Shown: one piece after another, positions 1 to 10,400 of the stretch | Numbering within the stretch: the stretch's first letter is position 1 | Layout of the letters: every line of letters begins with the position of its first letter | From: Enterobacter cloacae complex sp. ECNIH7 | GTDB taxonomy: Bacteria > Pseudomonadota > Gammaproteobacteria > Enterobacterales > Enterobacteriaceae | Assembly (NCBI RefSeq): GCF_002208095.1 | Contig: NZ_CP017992.1 | Location: forward strand, 15,046 to 79,045 | DNA: 64,000 nt | Reading direction: 5' to 3' | Position numbers and translations under genes: made by a program | Notes under the pieces: model-generated | What the model saw: the letters and a program-made list of their open reading frames with translations, nothing else | Database searches by the model: none | What the model was told of the DNA's origin: nothing

Positions 1-3000
1 GCTCTGGCGTCAGTGTCTGTTTGCTGGCAGCAACGAGATAACCCTGCTCCTGGTCCTTTTTCGGCGCACGGATTTCCATGACCGAGTTATCGGGCACCCA
101 GGCCCCGGGCTGACGCGGGACCTGCTGTGGAGTGACGTCATCCACCTGGTGCAGGGACAGCGCCACCTGACCGGCAATGATGCTCTCAATCGCCGGACGC
201 AGCGCCGGGGTCTGGCGGACAATCTCCCGCATCACCACCGTATCAATGGCACTGCGCTGCTGCACCAGGCGAAACGGCAGACCGGTTGAGATGGCCTGCA
301 GCTGCGCGGTGTCCCCGCTGGAGACCATCCGTCCGCCGCCTGCAGCAACCAGCTGGTAGAGTTCTGCCATATCGCGGTTGCCCACCATCGAGCTCTCATC
401 CGTCAGGAACAGGACATTGCGGAAGTCCGGTGTTTCCCCGCCCTGAATGGCCAGCCGGGTTTCACTGAGGAAACTGGCGAGCGTGCGCGCGTCCACCCCG
501 GCCTCACGCATCTCATGCACCGCCCGGTGCGTGGGTCCCAGACCGATGACTTGCGGGCGCACGGACTCAGACAGAGTGTTCAGGGCACCCATCACCGCCC
601 GGAACTGGGTGGTTTTCCCCACCCCTGCGTAGCCCTGAATGGCCATAAAGCGGTCGGTGTTTTCCAGCACTGTCCGCGTGGCCTCCCGCTGGCCTGCCGT
701 CAGACCGACCAGCACTGAGGCTGGCGTCAGCGCCATCAGGGGTTGTACCGCATCCTTACCCTCAGCAATATGACGAATGATGGTCTTTTCCATCTCATAC
801 GCCACACGCGGGACCAGGACGCGGTTTCCCGCCCCGGCAACCGAATCCAGCTTAATCAGTGCCCCGCTGTCCACCTGGCGGGCGATTTCAGCCCGGACCG
901 CCGCCAGCGGCTGGCCAGACTTCACCGCCTCGGCCAGCAGGGTAAGTTCACCGAGATGGACCAGCCCCTGCTGGGCGCGCGGGATGGCCAGACTCACCGC
1001 CTGCTCCGCATCCGACATCAGACGGTCCCGGCTGGCCTGTATGGCGGTATCCAGATTTGCCTCACCGGTCGACTGACGGACCTGGTCACTGGCCAGGCGC
1101 ACCGCAGACACACTTTCCACTTTGCGCGCAGCCTGCTCAGGCGCAAGCGGCGTATAAATCCGGATGTCGCTGCCACTCTGCGCCAGCGCGTTCAGGGTCT
1201 GTTTATTCAGGCCTCGCGGACCGACTGCAGCCAGTACCGTGCGCGACGCGCTGGTACCGGCCCCGGTCCCTTCCACATAGTCATGGGCCAGCTTCACAGC
1301 CCGGTCTGTGGGCAGACGCAGCTCCCGGTCGCCGCTGCGCAGCCGTACCGCGCCTTTTTCCAGCCCCGCCACGGTGAACTGCTCTTTCGCTTTGATGGCT
1401 CCCTTCAGCTCACGCCCCAGCGCCCTGACGCGGTCTCCTTCAGAAACCTCCAGTGTCCGGCTGCGGTACAGGCTCCAGCTGCCGTCCAGTTGCGTCACCT
1501 TCAGGGTCAGGCGACTGCCGTCTTCACCCTGCAGCACCAGACTGTTGGTCGCCTCTGCCACCCGGTCAATGGTATGGCGGGTCATCATTTTCTTCTCAGC
1601 GTCCCACTGCTCAATCACCATCCCGGCCCGGTAGTTATCACGCTGATGGCGGGTTTTGCTGTCCAGCCACACCGGCTCCAGCACCTGCAGCGTCACCTGC
1701 TCCCGGCCCAGCTCACCCGCATCACGCCGCGTATCCCGGATAACCTCCGTCAGCTGCTGCTGTTCCCGGGTGCCGGTCACCTGGGCCACCACATCCCGCC
1801 CTTCAGCCGACAGACGCACATAGTCCTGTGCCAGCTGGCTGTAACGGCTCCGCTTGTCCGCCTCACTGACCAGCCGCACTTCCGGCAGCTGTGTGCCGTA
1901 AAACCGGTACTGGGGAATATCCGCCTCTTTGAGCACAGACAAAGCATTCCCCGTCCCCTGCCGGTTTTCGGTGTCCATGAATATCAGCTGTGCCCCGGCG
2001 CTGAGCGCTTTCTCCTGCAGCAGGACGGTCTCTTTCAGCGACAGTCGCTCCGCCCGGTCGACGATAACAGTCCCCTGCACCGGCAGTACGGTGTCAGCGT
2101 TCATCTGCGAGCGCAGCATCACCTGGCCTGCCAGATGCGGGCTTTCTGACAGGAACTGGCCACTGCGACCGTCGGCAGCAATCACCATCACTTCCCGTCC
2201 CTGAGAACGGGCCATCATGGCTACGTCTTCCGTGCGCTCCCGCAGGGCCTGCGCCCCCCCGCGCCCGCTGAGAATGGCCACAGGGCTTTTATCCTGCGTC
2301 AGGACAGAGACCGCATCCCCGGCAGGCATATCACGCTCTTTTGCCCGTTCCGGAAAGACCAGCACGGTCTGCTCCGCAACGGCGGTGCGCGCCAGCTGAT
2401 GGACGCTGAGTTCATTCAGCAGGTGGATATCAGAGGTGAAGATGCCCTTCTCCCGGTCCAGGGGAATAAGACGCTGTCCTTCAATCGCGGCCTCAATACC
2501 GGCGCGCGCCTGTTCAAACAGGCCCGACACGGACGGCAGGCGGTTGACCGTGCCGGCCAGCATTTCGGACCAGGTAAACTGAACCTTTTTCTCCGACAAT
2601 GCCGAAATCGTATCGCTGACGGCTTTCTGTACGTCTGATTCAGATATCTGAGCGGAAGACGCGCTGGCGGGCTGGCCTGTAGTCCGGATACCCTCTGTAC
2701 TGCCAACAACAGGACCAGGTGGCTCCGCCCGCTTCTGCGCCTGGTTGATGTAGTTATCGATATCGAATTTTTCGTCGGTTAAGCGCCGGCGCCAGTCAGC
2801 TTTCAGCAGTTCAGGATCGGCCCAGGCTTTTGCCTGGCGGGTATCGAGTGCGGCAACGTCGCGGGATTTTTTGGACGCATCCGGCCCTGCCGCTTCGCTG
2901 ATAGCCTGACTGCGGGTCGAAAACGGCGCAACGGGAACATCTTTCAGCTCCCAGAGACCATTTTTACCGGCTGCAACCGTTTCATAACCAAGTTTTTCCG

Positions 3001-3613
3001 CCTCCTGTCTGAATGGTTGCAGTACGAGGTTTCCGATCGCCACCTGCAGCGCATACAGATTTTCACCGAATCCGGTTTTCATACGTGTATCGCTGGCCAG
3101 CGCCCGCCATTTATCTTCCGCAAACGTGGTATTGAACACCAGCGCATGCGTATGGATCTGCGGATCTAAAGCACGGGAGGTATCATGATTGTACAGTGCG
3201 GCCACCATGTTTCCCGTCAGAACGGTATCGGTTTTTCCACTGTCTGTGATGCGCGCGCTGATAAGCTTCTCTACCTCTTTCATGCCGTTTTCCACACTGC
3301 GGTTCCACGCATCAAGCAGGCGGGTATCACCACCAATGAGGATCATCATCGATACACTTTTGGGGGCTGAAAAAGTCAGGTCGTAGCCGCTGCGGTGTTT
3401 ATTCACGCCATTGACCATCCTGGAGAGATCGGTACCGTCAGGAAGTTTACCCTGACGTATTGCATCCATATCGGCGTTGGCGACTTCGCCCTTCAGTCCC
3501 AGTTTCTCCGCGCCATCTCCCAGCCAGCGAGACTCCAGCGAACCGCTGGCATAGTAGTTGTCTTCGTGACTGTAATAGGCCGAATCCCCCTTTATAGAAG
3601 AAATAGAGAGCAT
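1..3613 (-). CDS. traI: TraI relaxase-helicase, N-terminal two thirds (runs off the left edge)
   Basis: Nicks the T-strand at oriT, stays covalently bound to its 5' end and unwinds the plasmid. About 1204 codons are present of a family length near 1750. The N-terminus has the F-type tyrosine pairs (Tyr13-14 and Tyr20-21), followed by TFSAPKSVS and the metal-binding IHTH motif near residues 155-160, which mark the MobF relaxase domain. A P-loop GYAGVGKTTQ lies near residue 992, the start of the RecD-like helicase. The remaining helicase motifs and C-terminal domain lie beyond base 1. The ATG overlaps the traD stop as TGATG, so the two are translationally coupled. No frameshift is visible in the part present. 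Confidence 0.95.
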   Translation of the reverse strand, partial: MLSISSIKGDSAYYSHEDNYYASGSLESRWLGDGAEKLGLKGEVANADMDAIRQGKLPDGTDLSRMVNGVNKHRSGYDLTFSAPKSVSMMILIGGDTRLLDAWNRSVENGMKEVEKLISARITDSGKTDTVLTGNMVAALYNHDTSRALDPQIHTHALVFNTTFAEDKWRALASDTRMKTGFGENLYALQVAIGNLVLQPFRQEAEKLGYETVAAGKNGLWELKDVPVAPFSTRSQAISEAAGPDASKKSRDVAALDTRQAKAWADPELLKADWRRRLTDEKFDIDNYINQAQKRAEPPGPVVGSTEGIRTTGQPASASSAQISESDVQKAVSDTISALSEKKVQFTWSEMLAGTVNRLPSVSGLFEQARAGIEAAIEGQRLIPLDREKGIFTSDIHLLNELSVHQLARTAVAEQTVLVFPERAKERDMPAGDAVSVLTQDKSPVAILSGRGGAQALRERTEDVAMMARSQGREVMVIAADGRSGQFLSESPHLAGQVMLRSQMNADTVLPVQGTVIVDRAERLSLKETVLLQEKALSAGAQLIFMDTENRQGTGNALSVLKEADIPQYRFYGTQLPEVRLVSEADKRSRYSQLAQDYVRLSAEGRDVVAQVTGTREQQQLTEVIRDTRRDAGELGREQVTLQVLEPVWLDSKTRHQRDNYRAGMVIEQWDAEKKMMTRHTIDRVAEATNSLVLQGEDGSRLTLKVTQLDGSWSLYRSRTLEVSEGDRVRALGRELKGAIKAKEQFTVAGLEKGAVRLRSGDRELRLPTDRAVKLAHDYVEGTGAGTSASRTVLAAVGPRGLNKQTLNALAQSGSDIRIYTPLAPEQAARKVESVSAVRLASDQVRQSTGEANLDTAIQASRDRLMSDAEQAVSLAIPRAQQGLVHLGELTLLAEAVKSGQPLAAVRAEIARQVDSGALIKLDSVAGAGNRVLVPRVAYEMEKTIIRHIAEGKDAVQPLMALTPASVLVGLTAGQREATRTVLENTDRFMAIQGYAGVGKTTQFRAVMGALNTLSESVRPQVIGLGPTHRAVHEMREAGVDARTLASFLSETRLAIQGGETPDFRNVLFLTDESSMVGNRDMAELYQLVAAGGGRMVSSGDTAQLQAISTGLPFRLVQQRSAIDTVVMREIVRQTPALRPAIESIIAGQVALSLHQVDDVTPQQVPRQPGAWVPDNSVMEIRAPKKDQEQGYLVAASKQTLTPE

Positions 3614-5874
3614 CAGAACACCTCCCTGTCGTCATCAAAGTCATGCGTTTTCTCTGTCGCATGGTTGATGTTGACCTCTTCCCTGCGGGTCATATCGCGG
3701 GTCTGGTGTGAGGTCTGAGCCCATGCCTCATACGCGGCGAAATCCACAACCTCACCGTCGCTGTTCAGGCCCGGGGGAATATCCTGTGATAAATCCTGTT
3801 CAATATCCCGCTCAGTCCCTCCGGTGGAAGCTGAGCCACCTTCAGCGCCAACTGCTGTGGACGCCGTGTTTTCGGTATCTGCATCGCCGGAAGCCCCCTC
3901 TGTCTGCAATGGCCACGTCGCAGGAGGCGTATTCGCTTCCGCGAGGACAGCAGCCACCAGGTCGGCAGAAGGGGGAGGGGTATTCGAAAGATTACCCTTC
4001 GGTATAAACGCACCGCCCGGAACAGCCTGAATTAACGATTCTCCCTCGAACAATCCGGCAAACTTGTGCCGTTCTTCTTCACTACGGCGCCGAATTTCAT
4101 CCTCAAGCGTCTGATCAAGACTCGTTTGTACGTCACGCAGCAACAGGGCATCTGCCACTTTGGGCATTGCCTCATAGCTCATGGAGAGTTTTACAACGGG
4201 ATAGTCACCGGGCAGGGTGACATAACACTGCAGATCGTTAAGTTTCTGGACGTCTGAATAGGTCACCACCGTGACACGCTCTTCCTCCTTGCCGAAGGAA
4301 ATCCCGTCACGGACCTGCTCATGGCCGAAGCTGGTCTGTTCATTGAACTTTTTACGCCGGGTTTCCCCCAGATCTTTTTCCACAAACTGCGCAATTTCCG
4401 CACTCGGGGAACGAAAGAAGAATTTGGTGTTCAGCAGGTCAAACAGCCCCGCAGCAGCTTTAGGACCATAAATTTCTTCCATCTGGGCGATGTTCTGAAA
4501 ACCCAGCACAAAACAACCGCCAAATTTACGGGCTTCTGAAATAATCCGCGGTAATGAGGACAATTTATGTAGCGACGCCAGTTCGTCATAGAAGAACCAG
4601 ACACGCCGCTGCCGGTTCGGCCCCATAGCGAGAAGACTGGTGGCGGCAATGCTGAGCCACAATGAAATAAGCGGCTTGAGGGACTCATGGTTTTGTTCAT
4701 CGGAGGTAATGAAAAGCCAGCCATTCTTCGATTTATCGGTCTGGCCCTTCATCCATTCCCGGATGGTAAACTTCTCCCGCCCCGGACGGTCAATGCCCTG
4801 CAGGTAGCGCAGAGCTTTAACGTAGTTTGTCAGTACGCTCCGGATAGAGATGGCTGTCTTCTCAATCTTGCCGTCAACCAGTGTGGAGGCTGGCGTACCG
4901 GCCAGGAAAGCCCGCAGCTGGTCCAGCTTTATGGCCAGAAGTGTACGCAGGAATTTGTTGTAGCTGCGATCTTCGTCCTTACGCATTCGCTCAGCACCTT
5001 CCGCGAAAATGGTGCGCGCACTGCCCTGCCAGAACGGATCTTCACCGCTACTGGCCGGGATCAGGGTCGTACTGGCATTCTCCAGTTCGGCGATAGAGCG
5101 ACATTCCTCCCACAAGTCCCAGTTCGGGCAACGGGAATCCAGCGCATTAAGTACTTTATCCCGGGATTCGTCGTAGAAGTCCTCAACGAACGTACAGCCT
5201 TTGTCGTAGATAATGACCAGATCGCCCCTGTCACGAAGCTGTTTTAAAATCTTGCGCATCAGGGTGGATTTACCGGTTGATACTGTGCCATGCATAGCCA
5301 TATTCTGAATTTCAGAATCCAGCTTAAGCGGCAAATCATCGATACGAATATCAGATGCTTCCCCGCGTTTTTTCATCATCCGGGCGACTTCCTTTGGCGA
5401 TTCGCAGAGTACCCGGCCCCCGATAATTTCATCCTCACTCTGTTTACGGCCAGCACGCCCGAGATACCAGTACACGGCCAGCGTGGCCAGAAAGGCGATC
5501 AGCAGCGCGGCACATCCTGCAATAACCAGTTCCTGCTTCAGCAGTTGACCGCAGTACAGGGTGTAACTGTCGCTCAACACCTGCCTGGCGCTGTACTGCA
5601 GGTTATGTTCGTAATAACGGATGGTATAGACAGGCTGACTGACCATTTTTTCAGTAAAAGGCGACATTACCCGAACAAACCAGTAAATAATGCCGTTGGT
5701 CAGATTCTGAATACTCATTCGCATAAGCAGGACGGCGATGCCAAATAAAACCGTCCCCATAATAACGTAATAAGAAATCAGGTTATTTATTTGCAGGAAC
5801 ATTTTCAGGCGCATGAAAGCGACCTGACCGCCCTGCGTTAAGTCGCGAGGATTCAGGCTCATTATATTTCCCAT
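3613..5874 (-). CDS. traD: TraD type IV coupling protein
   Basis: Hexameric inner-membrane ATPase that links the TraI-DNA relaxosome to the secretion channel. The 753-aa product has two N-terminal membrane segments (about 30-52 and 115-140) and a Walker A GTVSTGKST near residue 195. The FFYDELASL motif matches Walker B. The C-terminal 130 residues are acidic and low in complexity, as in F TraD, where this tail contacts TraM. It lies between traT and traI, with a 130-bp gap upstream that contains the traT terminator, so it may have its own promoter or depend on readthrough. Confidence 0.95.
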   Translation of the reverse strand: MGNIMSLNPRDLTQGGQVAFMRLKMFLQINNLISYYVIMGTVLFGIAVLLMRMSIQNLTNGIIYWFVRVMSPFTEKMVSQPVYTIRYYEHNLQYSARQVLSDSYTLYCGQLLKQELVIAGCAALLIAFLATLAVYWYLGRAGRKQSEDEIIGGRVLCESPKEVARMMKKRGEASDIRIDDLPLKLDSEIQNMAMHGTVSTGKSTLMRKILKQLRDRGDLVIIYDKGCTFVEDFYDESRDKVLNALDSRCPNWDLWEECRSIAELENASTTLIPASSGEDPFWQGSARTIFAEGAERMRKDEDRSYNKFLRTLLAIKLDQLRAFLAGTPASTLVDGKIEKTAISIRSVLTNYVKALRYLQGIDRPGREKFTIREWMKGQTDKSKNGWLFITSDEQNHESLKPLISLWLSIAATSLLAMGPNRQRRVWFFYDELASLHKLSSLPRIISEARKFGGCFVLGFQNIAQMEEIYGPKAAAGLFDLLNTKFFFRSPSAEIAQFVEKDLGETRRKKFNEQTSFGHEQVRDGISFGKEEERVTVVTYSDVQKLNDLQCYVTLPGDYPVVKLSMSYEAMPKVADALLLRDVQTSLDQTLEDEIRRRSEEERHKFAGLFEGESLIQAVPGGAFIPKGNLSNTPPPSADLVAAVLAEANTPPATWPLQTEGASGDADTENTASTAVGAEGGSASTGGTERDIEQDLSQDIPPGLNSDGEVVDFAAYEAWAQTSHQTRDMTRREEVNINHATEKTHDFDDDREVF

Positions 5875-5976
5875 AGACAGACTGATCGTAAAAGCAAAAT
5901 AAAATGCTTCAGACGATTAGTTTATGGAGTCAAAGAAGATTGGAGTGTGTTATTTGCAACAGACAAGCCAGGAATA

Positions 5977-5998
5977 AGGGTGGTTGAATAACCACCCT
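5977..5998 (-). terminator. Hairpin terminator after traT
   Basis: AGGGTGGTT and AACCACCCT form a perfect 9-bp stem with a 4-nt loop, just after the traT stop. On the minus strand it is followed by TTATT. It probably reduces readthrough from traT into traD. Confidence 0.6.
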
Positions 5999-6004
5999 AG
6001 TATT

Positions 6005-6742
6005 TCAGAGAATATTAGCTACAGATTTTGCAAGCTGTTCCTCAAGCACCGGCTTCGCCTCTTCAAATTTCAGGTTTACTTTATTAGCAGAAGACACAAC
6101 GCGGGTTTGGTATTTATGCTGATTACCAGTTTGTGTACTGGTCTGTACTTTATAACCAGAAGTGCCCTGTTTCAGAGCCGCGACATTATCGGTCTGCACG
6201 CTGGCGTTTGTTTTTTCAGAAATCTGAATATCCGTCACCATCGTATAGTTGATATCTTCCACCATCGCGTCAGCGGCCATCCCCACCAGACCAGCCGCCA
6301 GGCCAACACCTAATGTTGCGCCGGCAGAACTGGAGTTATAACCGGTAATCCCCGCACCTAATGCGGCACCCGCTATCGCCCCTTCGTAGCCCTGGTTCAG
6401 GAACCCTTGGGCGGTACGCAGGTCCATTTTATCCGCTTTAAGGATATTCGCCTGAATCCAGTAATGTGCGCTTTCCGGTGATGAGGTGACGGTGTAGCCT
6501 TTCTCCTGAACAGCTTTAGCGACTTTGGCTTGCAGGCCAGACATGTCTTTATCAGAGGTATTCTTGATCTGCAGGAACACTGTTTTCTGTGAAGAAGGCT
6601 CAAGCCAGATTGTTTCACTCATCTGAGTCTTCACTTCGAGATTACGTTTCTTTATCGCTGTGCTCATCGCTCCACAACCAGACAAGATCAGGGTGGAGGA
6701 TAATACGGCAGTCATTGCCATCAACTTAATGTTTTGTTTCAT
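6005..6742 (-). CDS. traT: TraT surface-exclusion / complement-resistance lipoprotein
   Basis: Outer-membrane lipoprotein that lowers mating between cells carrying related plasmids and contributes to serum resistance. The 245-aa protein starts with a signal peptide ending in the lipobox LSGC. The next stretch [20 protein letters not shown] is as in F TraT. A glycine/alanine-rich hydrophobic segment near residues 120-160 is characteristic of the family. The length is normal. It sits in the standard place between the TraS-position gene and traD and has its own 3' hairpin. TraT is well conserved, so confidence is high. Confidence 0.97.
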   Translation of the reverse strand: MKQNIKLMAMTAVLSSTLILSGCGAMSTAIKKRNLEVKTQMSETIWLEPSSQKTVFLQIKNTSDKDMSGLQAKVAKAVQEKGYTVTSSPESAHYWIQANILKADKMDLRTAQGFLNQGYEGAIAGAALGAGITGYNSSSAGATLGVGLAAGLVGMAADAMVEDINYTMVTDIQISEKTNASVQTDNVAALKQGTSGYKVQTSTQTGNQHKYQTRVVSSANKVNLKFEEAKPVLEEQLAKSVANIL

Positions 6743-6804
6743 ATTTTTCTCATTTCCATATAAGTTGCATGATATCTATCATGCCCAGAAGAACCACTAT
6801 CATC

Positions 6805-6825
6805 ACCACACTCTCAGAGTGTGGT
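6805..6825. other. Inverted repeat in the traS-traT gap
   Basis: ACCACACTCT and AGAGTGTGGT are perfect 10-bp arms with almost no loop. There is no T-run on either side. It may be an operator or promoter element for traT, or a weak terminator for the gene before it. Confidence 0.3.
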
Positions 6826-6929
6826 ATGAATAATGTACAGGCAGAAGCATAACCATATCAATCATAAGGTTATACTGAAGTTTTGAACGCAGGGTCATTT
6901 ACTCATTAGCAAAGCCCTGAAGATATGGC

Positions 6930-7490
6930 TTATTTGGGGGTTGCGGAGAGCAGTTCTTTCACTTTTGACAAACTACTCACCACCGCAGGTGTCATATATC
7001 GAGATAACGAACCCTGTAAAAATAGAGCACTTATAATAAATGTCACAAACCATGAAAATCCCAGACCTGAGACAAAACTCTCTCCAACCCACAGTAAAAT
7101 CACTCCAACTATGGAATTTGTGAACAGGAGAAAAACACTATAGAAGTGGATCTTTTTCTCAATTAACCCAATTAAAACCGACCGATTTCTTATCTCGTTG
7201 CCTAATGCAATTCTCATGCAGACAAAATTATAGGATGACATTAAAAAAACAAGACTAAAAAAAACATTTGAACCAAGAGCTATCACCAATGTATCAAAAT
7301 AATGATATTCCACTCGCCCAGCATTTATAAACACATCAGCAGCAATAAAAAATAGCTGGATAGCGTAAACAATAACTAACTTACTGAAAATAACTTTTAG
7401 AATCTGGCTATTAGATGGAATCTCATAGTCTCGATTCTTAATTTCATCAAGAACATATGCAGCATCCTTTTCCAGTTCTGAGCGCTTCAT
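6930..7490 (-). CDS. TraS-position membrane protein, probable entry exclusion
   Basis: A 186-aa hydrophobic protein with about four membrane segments (roughly 35-55, 70-90, 115-135 and 140-160) and short charged ends. I see no enzymatic motif. It lies between traG and traT, where F has traS, the inner-membrane entry-exclusion protein that blocks the TraG of an incoming donor. TraS proteins diverge strongly between plasmids, so position and topology are the evidence rather than sequence. The gene is more AT-rich than its neighbours. The start follows an AGGGAAAG ribosome site and lies 11 bases after the traG stop. Confidence 0.6.
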   Translation of the reverse strand: MKRSELEKDAAYVLDEIKNRDYEIPSNSQILKVIFSKLVIVYAIQLFFIAADVFINAGRVEYHYFDTLVIALGSNVFFSLVFLMSSYNFVCMRIALGNEIRNRSVLIGLIEKKIHFYSVFLLFTNSIVGVILLWVGESFVSGLGFSWFVTFIISALFLQGSLSRYMTPAVVSSLSKVKELLSATPK

Positions 7491-7501
7491 CTTTCCCTCT
7501 C

Positions 7502-10399
7502 TTACTCTTTATTAAACTTATCCTGCAATTCATCCTTGATTCTGTTCAAATCATTCCTTCCAATGCTATTGTCTCCAATCTTATCACTTTGCCTTTTTTC
7601 TTCCGCGATCTTAGCTTCATTAAAGTTTTTATTACCCTGTTCATGTTCATTCTGCAAGCGATTGTAATCCGTCCTGGCAGAATTACCGGATGAGTTCACA
7701 GAATTTTTATCATTATCGACCTGAGATTCAGCACTATTGCGGCGATGTTGTACATCAGCGCCAACCTCATTACCTTGTTTCACTCCATTCGCACTGGCCA
7801 GTGCATTCATGCTGCCCTGCTGCTGAGCGTATTCCGCCTGAAGGTCTACGTGACCTGATGATGCGCCGACACCGCCGATTCCGTCACCGGTTCGTCCTTT
7901 ATTTTGTTCAAATTCCTGCAGCAATTGTGGTTTCATGCGATCTTCCACAAATTCCTGGACCATCCTGTCTCGTTCTGCACGCACCTCAGGGCTGGCTGCA
8001 TCCGACAATAGTTTATCAGCTTCACCCGGGCGCTTACTGGTGACATAACCGACAAACTCCTGAGAGTAGTTCTGGTTAATATTGGCACTGTTATTTTCTG
8101 CATAGCTGGCCAGCTGAGAGTATTCATGACTACGGGTAACCGCATCGTTAAACTGCGATGCCTGGCTTTGCAAACTGGAGAATGTTGAAGACAGTTGGTT
8201 AGCAAGGGATGATGATGCATTGTCGGTATGGCTGCCGCTGTCCGTCACGCGGGTAGACGTCACAACGTCCATTGCGTCGCGGAAATCCTTCAGTTCCTGC
8301 GCACTGAAACCTTTGCTTGTTCCACCCTGATGGGTCAAATCGGAACTGGTACCATGCGAAGAACCACTCCTGCCGGTATACTCTGCCTTCAGATGCCCCT
8401 CTCCTGAGACTTTCATCCCGGTAGCCAGTCCAGCAACTTTACCCAGAACTTGTCGATCGGAATCGAAAGAAATCTGAGCACTTCCGCCTGCTCCGGCACT
8501 CATATCCTGACTTTTAGTTGCCGCTGCCCGAATACCTTCCGCCAGAGTGGTATTTTCATCGCGGGCATAGCGGGAACCAATAGACTGAATGGTGTTCAGT
8601 GCTTTGGTCAGATTGCTGTTAGTCGACGTGTCTGTACCCGAAACAGTGGTATCGCTGTTACCACGCTGCTGACTCCACTGGTTTAACTGCGATGTCGCCA
8701 GGCTTGAGGTCTGAGACAAGCTGTTGCTCAGGCTTTGAGCCTCGCTGATAGCATCGCGTTGCTGTTTCTGCCAACTGCTTGTCGCCGTTTTACCCAGCAT
8801 GATATCCACCGGCAGTTTTGATATGGACTCAGCATTATTGAACACCTGCTGACCTGACGAAGTCAGGGTTTTCGTCGCCCCGCTCTCAAGCTGGTTGGTC
8901 ATATGGCCTTCACGATGGCTGTAGTTGGTATCCCACTTATTACCCTGTACATTCCCCGTCGTCATATTGTTATAGGACCAGTTACCGTCAATCGCCTGCG
9001 AAGACGACTGTGTGGAGGCTGACTGCAGGGTCTGTCCCAGATAGTTCCCCGCCTGCGATACCACCTGCCCTAAACCTTTAACCATACCCCATGCGATAAA
9101 CGGGATGGACAGCGCCAGCCAGCCGGCTGTGGTGCCAATATCGGAATAGGTATTCTGTATCTGGTCAAACGTGGCCAGCGTCACCGCCGTCCCGTTGAGT
9201 TTGCCCTGCAGGTAGAAATTCATCGCATGGTTCAGGATGGAGAACAGAATGGGCCACATCTGCAGATAAGCAATGGTGTAGATGTAGCCTTTGATAATGG
9301 TCCAGGACAGGGAACTCACCACGGCCAGAACAATCAGCACCGGGAACAGTGCCATTGTCATGCCCAGCAAAACGCTGTGCATCACAGGCAGCGTGTTGGC
9401 GGCAATGGACGCACTGGTCGCCTGCGACAGACGCATTTTTGCCATCGATGTCTGCGTGGCAGTGTTCACCAGTCCGGCCGTATCGCCATTCTGCGCTGAA
9501 AAACTCTCCAGACCACTGCGCAGGCCATTCATCACCACGTTCTTGCGGATGATTTCGGTGGAGGTCATGGAATTGCCGTGAAAATAGTTATAGCTGTCGC
9601 CCAGCATTTCGGTGAACAGTGCCGTACTGGCACCGTTTGTCGGACCAAAGACCTGGTTCGTGAAACCGTGCATCCGGTTAAGCACCTGCTGGAGAAACGG
9701 GAACATATTCCGTCCACTGATATCACTCGAATCAGTGTTTATTTTGGTTGTGGCCTGCTCGCAGGTCAGAAAATTGCGGTTTTTGTCATACAGGCCACGC
9801 AGCGGGCTGGGTTTACTGAATATCAGCGCATATGGGTCTGTAGAATTCATCAGGTCGCCAATGCTGTACTTGTTGTTCAGCATAATGTCACCCACCACGC
9901 AGTTGTGGACGTAATCAGAGAACATGCGCTGAATTTCCGGCTCAGAGAACCGGAAATCACTGCTCCCCGCCGCCAGCTGCGCGCCGAACAGCATCCCGGT
10001 TTTGCTGTAAGTCAGCGCGTCCGGCCGGGCAAACACAAAATCGTAAACCTGTGCCATTCCGGCACCAATACGAGTGATCAGGCTGGCCGGGGCTGCAAGG
10101 CCGGTCGGGACATTATCAACCTGATAGATGGCCGCAGGCTCAGACAGGTCAATAATCTGCACGTTCCGCTTGTCCCCGACCAGAACGGCAATCACCAGGA
10201 CATAAAACCCGGCCCATTTGACCAGGTCCATAATATTGCGTGTCCGGATATAGGTTGCCGCCCCGACAATCACCGATACGGCAGTGGCCATAGCAATCAG
10301 TGAGTCTCCGGCCCTGCTGTTAAAAAATGCCGCCACGCCATTGAGCGTATCCTGAAACCACGCCCCGCCGGCAACGGTGTAAATCGTATCAACGGCCAT
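7502..10399 (-). CDS. traG: TraG mating-pair stabilisation and entry-exclusion target
   Basis: A 965-aa inner-membrane protein. Its N-terminal half (membrane segments near 30-75 and 340-460) works in pilus assembly. Its long C-terminal half is hydrophilic, rich in Ser, Gln, Asn and Gly, and works in mating-pair stabilisation, where it is the partner of TraS. The length is close to F TraG (938). The start lies 2 bases after the traH stop, in the same operon. The C-terminal domain has long low-complexity polar stretches and coiled-coil-like segments. Confidence 0.93.
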   Translation of the reverse strand: MAVDTIYTVAGGAWFQDTLNGVAAFFNSRAGDSLIAMATAVSVIVGAATYIRTRNIMDLVKWAGFYVLVIAVLVGDKRNVQIIDLSEPAAIYQVDNVPTGLAAPASLITRIGAGMAQVYDFVFARPDALTYSKTGMLFGAQLAAGSSDFRFSEPEIQRMFSDYVHNCVVGDIMLNNKYSIGDLMNSTDPYALIFSKPSPLRGLYDKNRNFLTCEQATTKINTDSSDISGRNMFPFLQQVLNRMHGFTNQVFGPTNGASTALFTEMLGDSYNYFHGNSMTSTEIIRKNVVMNGLRSGLESFSAQNGDTAGLVNTATQTSMAKMRLSQATSASIAANTLPVMHSVLLGMTMALFPVLIVLAVVSSLSWTIIKGYIYTIAYLQMWPILFSILNHAMNFYLQGKLNGTAVTLATFDQIQNTYSDIGTTAGWLALSIPFIAWGMVKGLGQVVSQAGNYLGQTLQSASTQSSSQAIDGNWSYNNMTTGNVQGNKWDTNYSHREGHMTNQLESGATKTLTSSGQQVFNNAESISKLPVDIMLGKTATSSWQKQQRDAISEAQSLSNSLSQTSSLATSQLNQWSQQRGNSDTTVSGTDTSTNSNLTKALNTIQSIGSRYARDENTTLAEGIRAAATKSQDMSAGAGGSAQISFDSDRQVLGKVAGLATGMKVSGEGHLKAEYTGRSGSSHGTSSDLTHQGGTSKGFSAQELKDFRDAMDVVTSTRVTDSGSHTDNASSSLANQLSSTFSSLQSQASQFNDAVTRSHEYSQLASYAENNSANINQNYSQEFVGYVTSKRPGEADKLLSDAASPEVRAERDRMVQEFVEDRMKPQLLQEFEQNKGRTGDGIGGVGASSGHVDLQAEYAQQQGSMNALASANGVKQGNEVGADVQHRRNSAESQVDNDKNSVNSSGNSARTDYNRLQNEHEQGNKNFNEAKIAEEKRQSDKIGDNSIGRNDLNRIKDELQDKFNKE

Positions 10400-10400
10400 A

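Noticed and set aside
743..2149. Long plus-strand open frame (468 codons)
   Set aside because: It lies antisense inside traI, which shows clear relaxase-helicase motifs on the minus strand; the frame is a by-product of high GC codon use.
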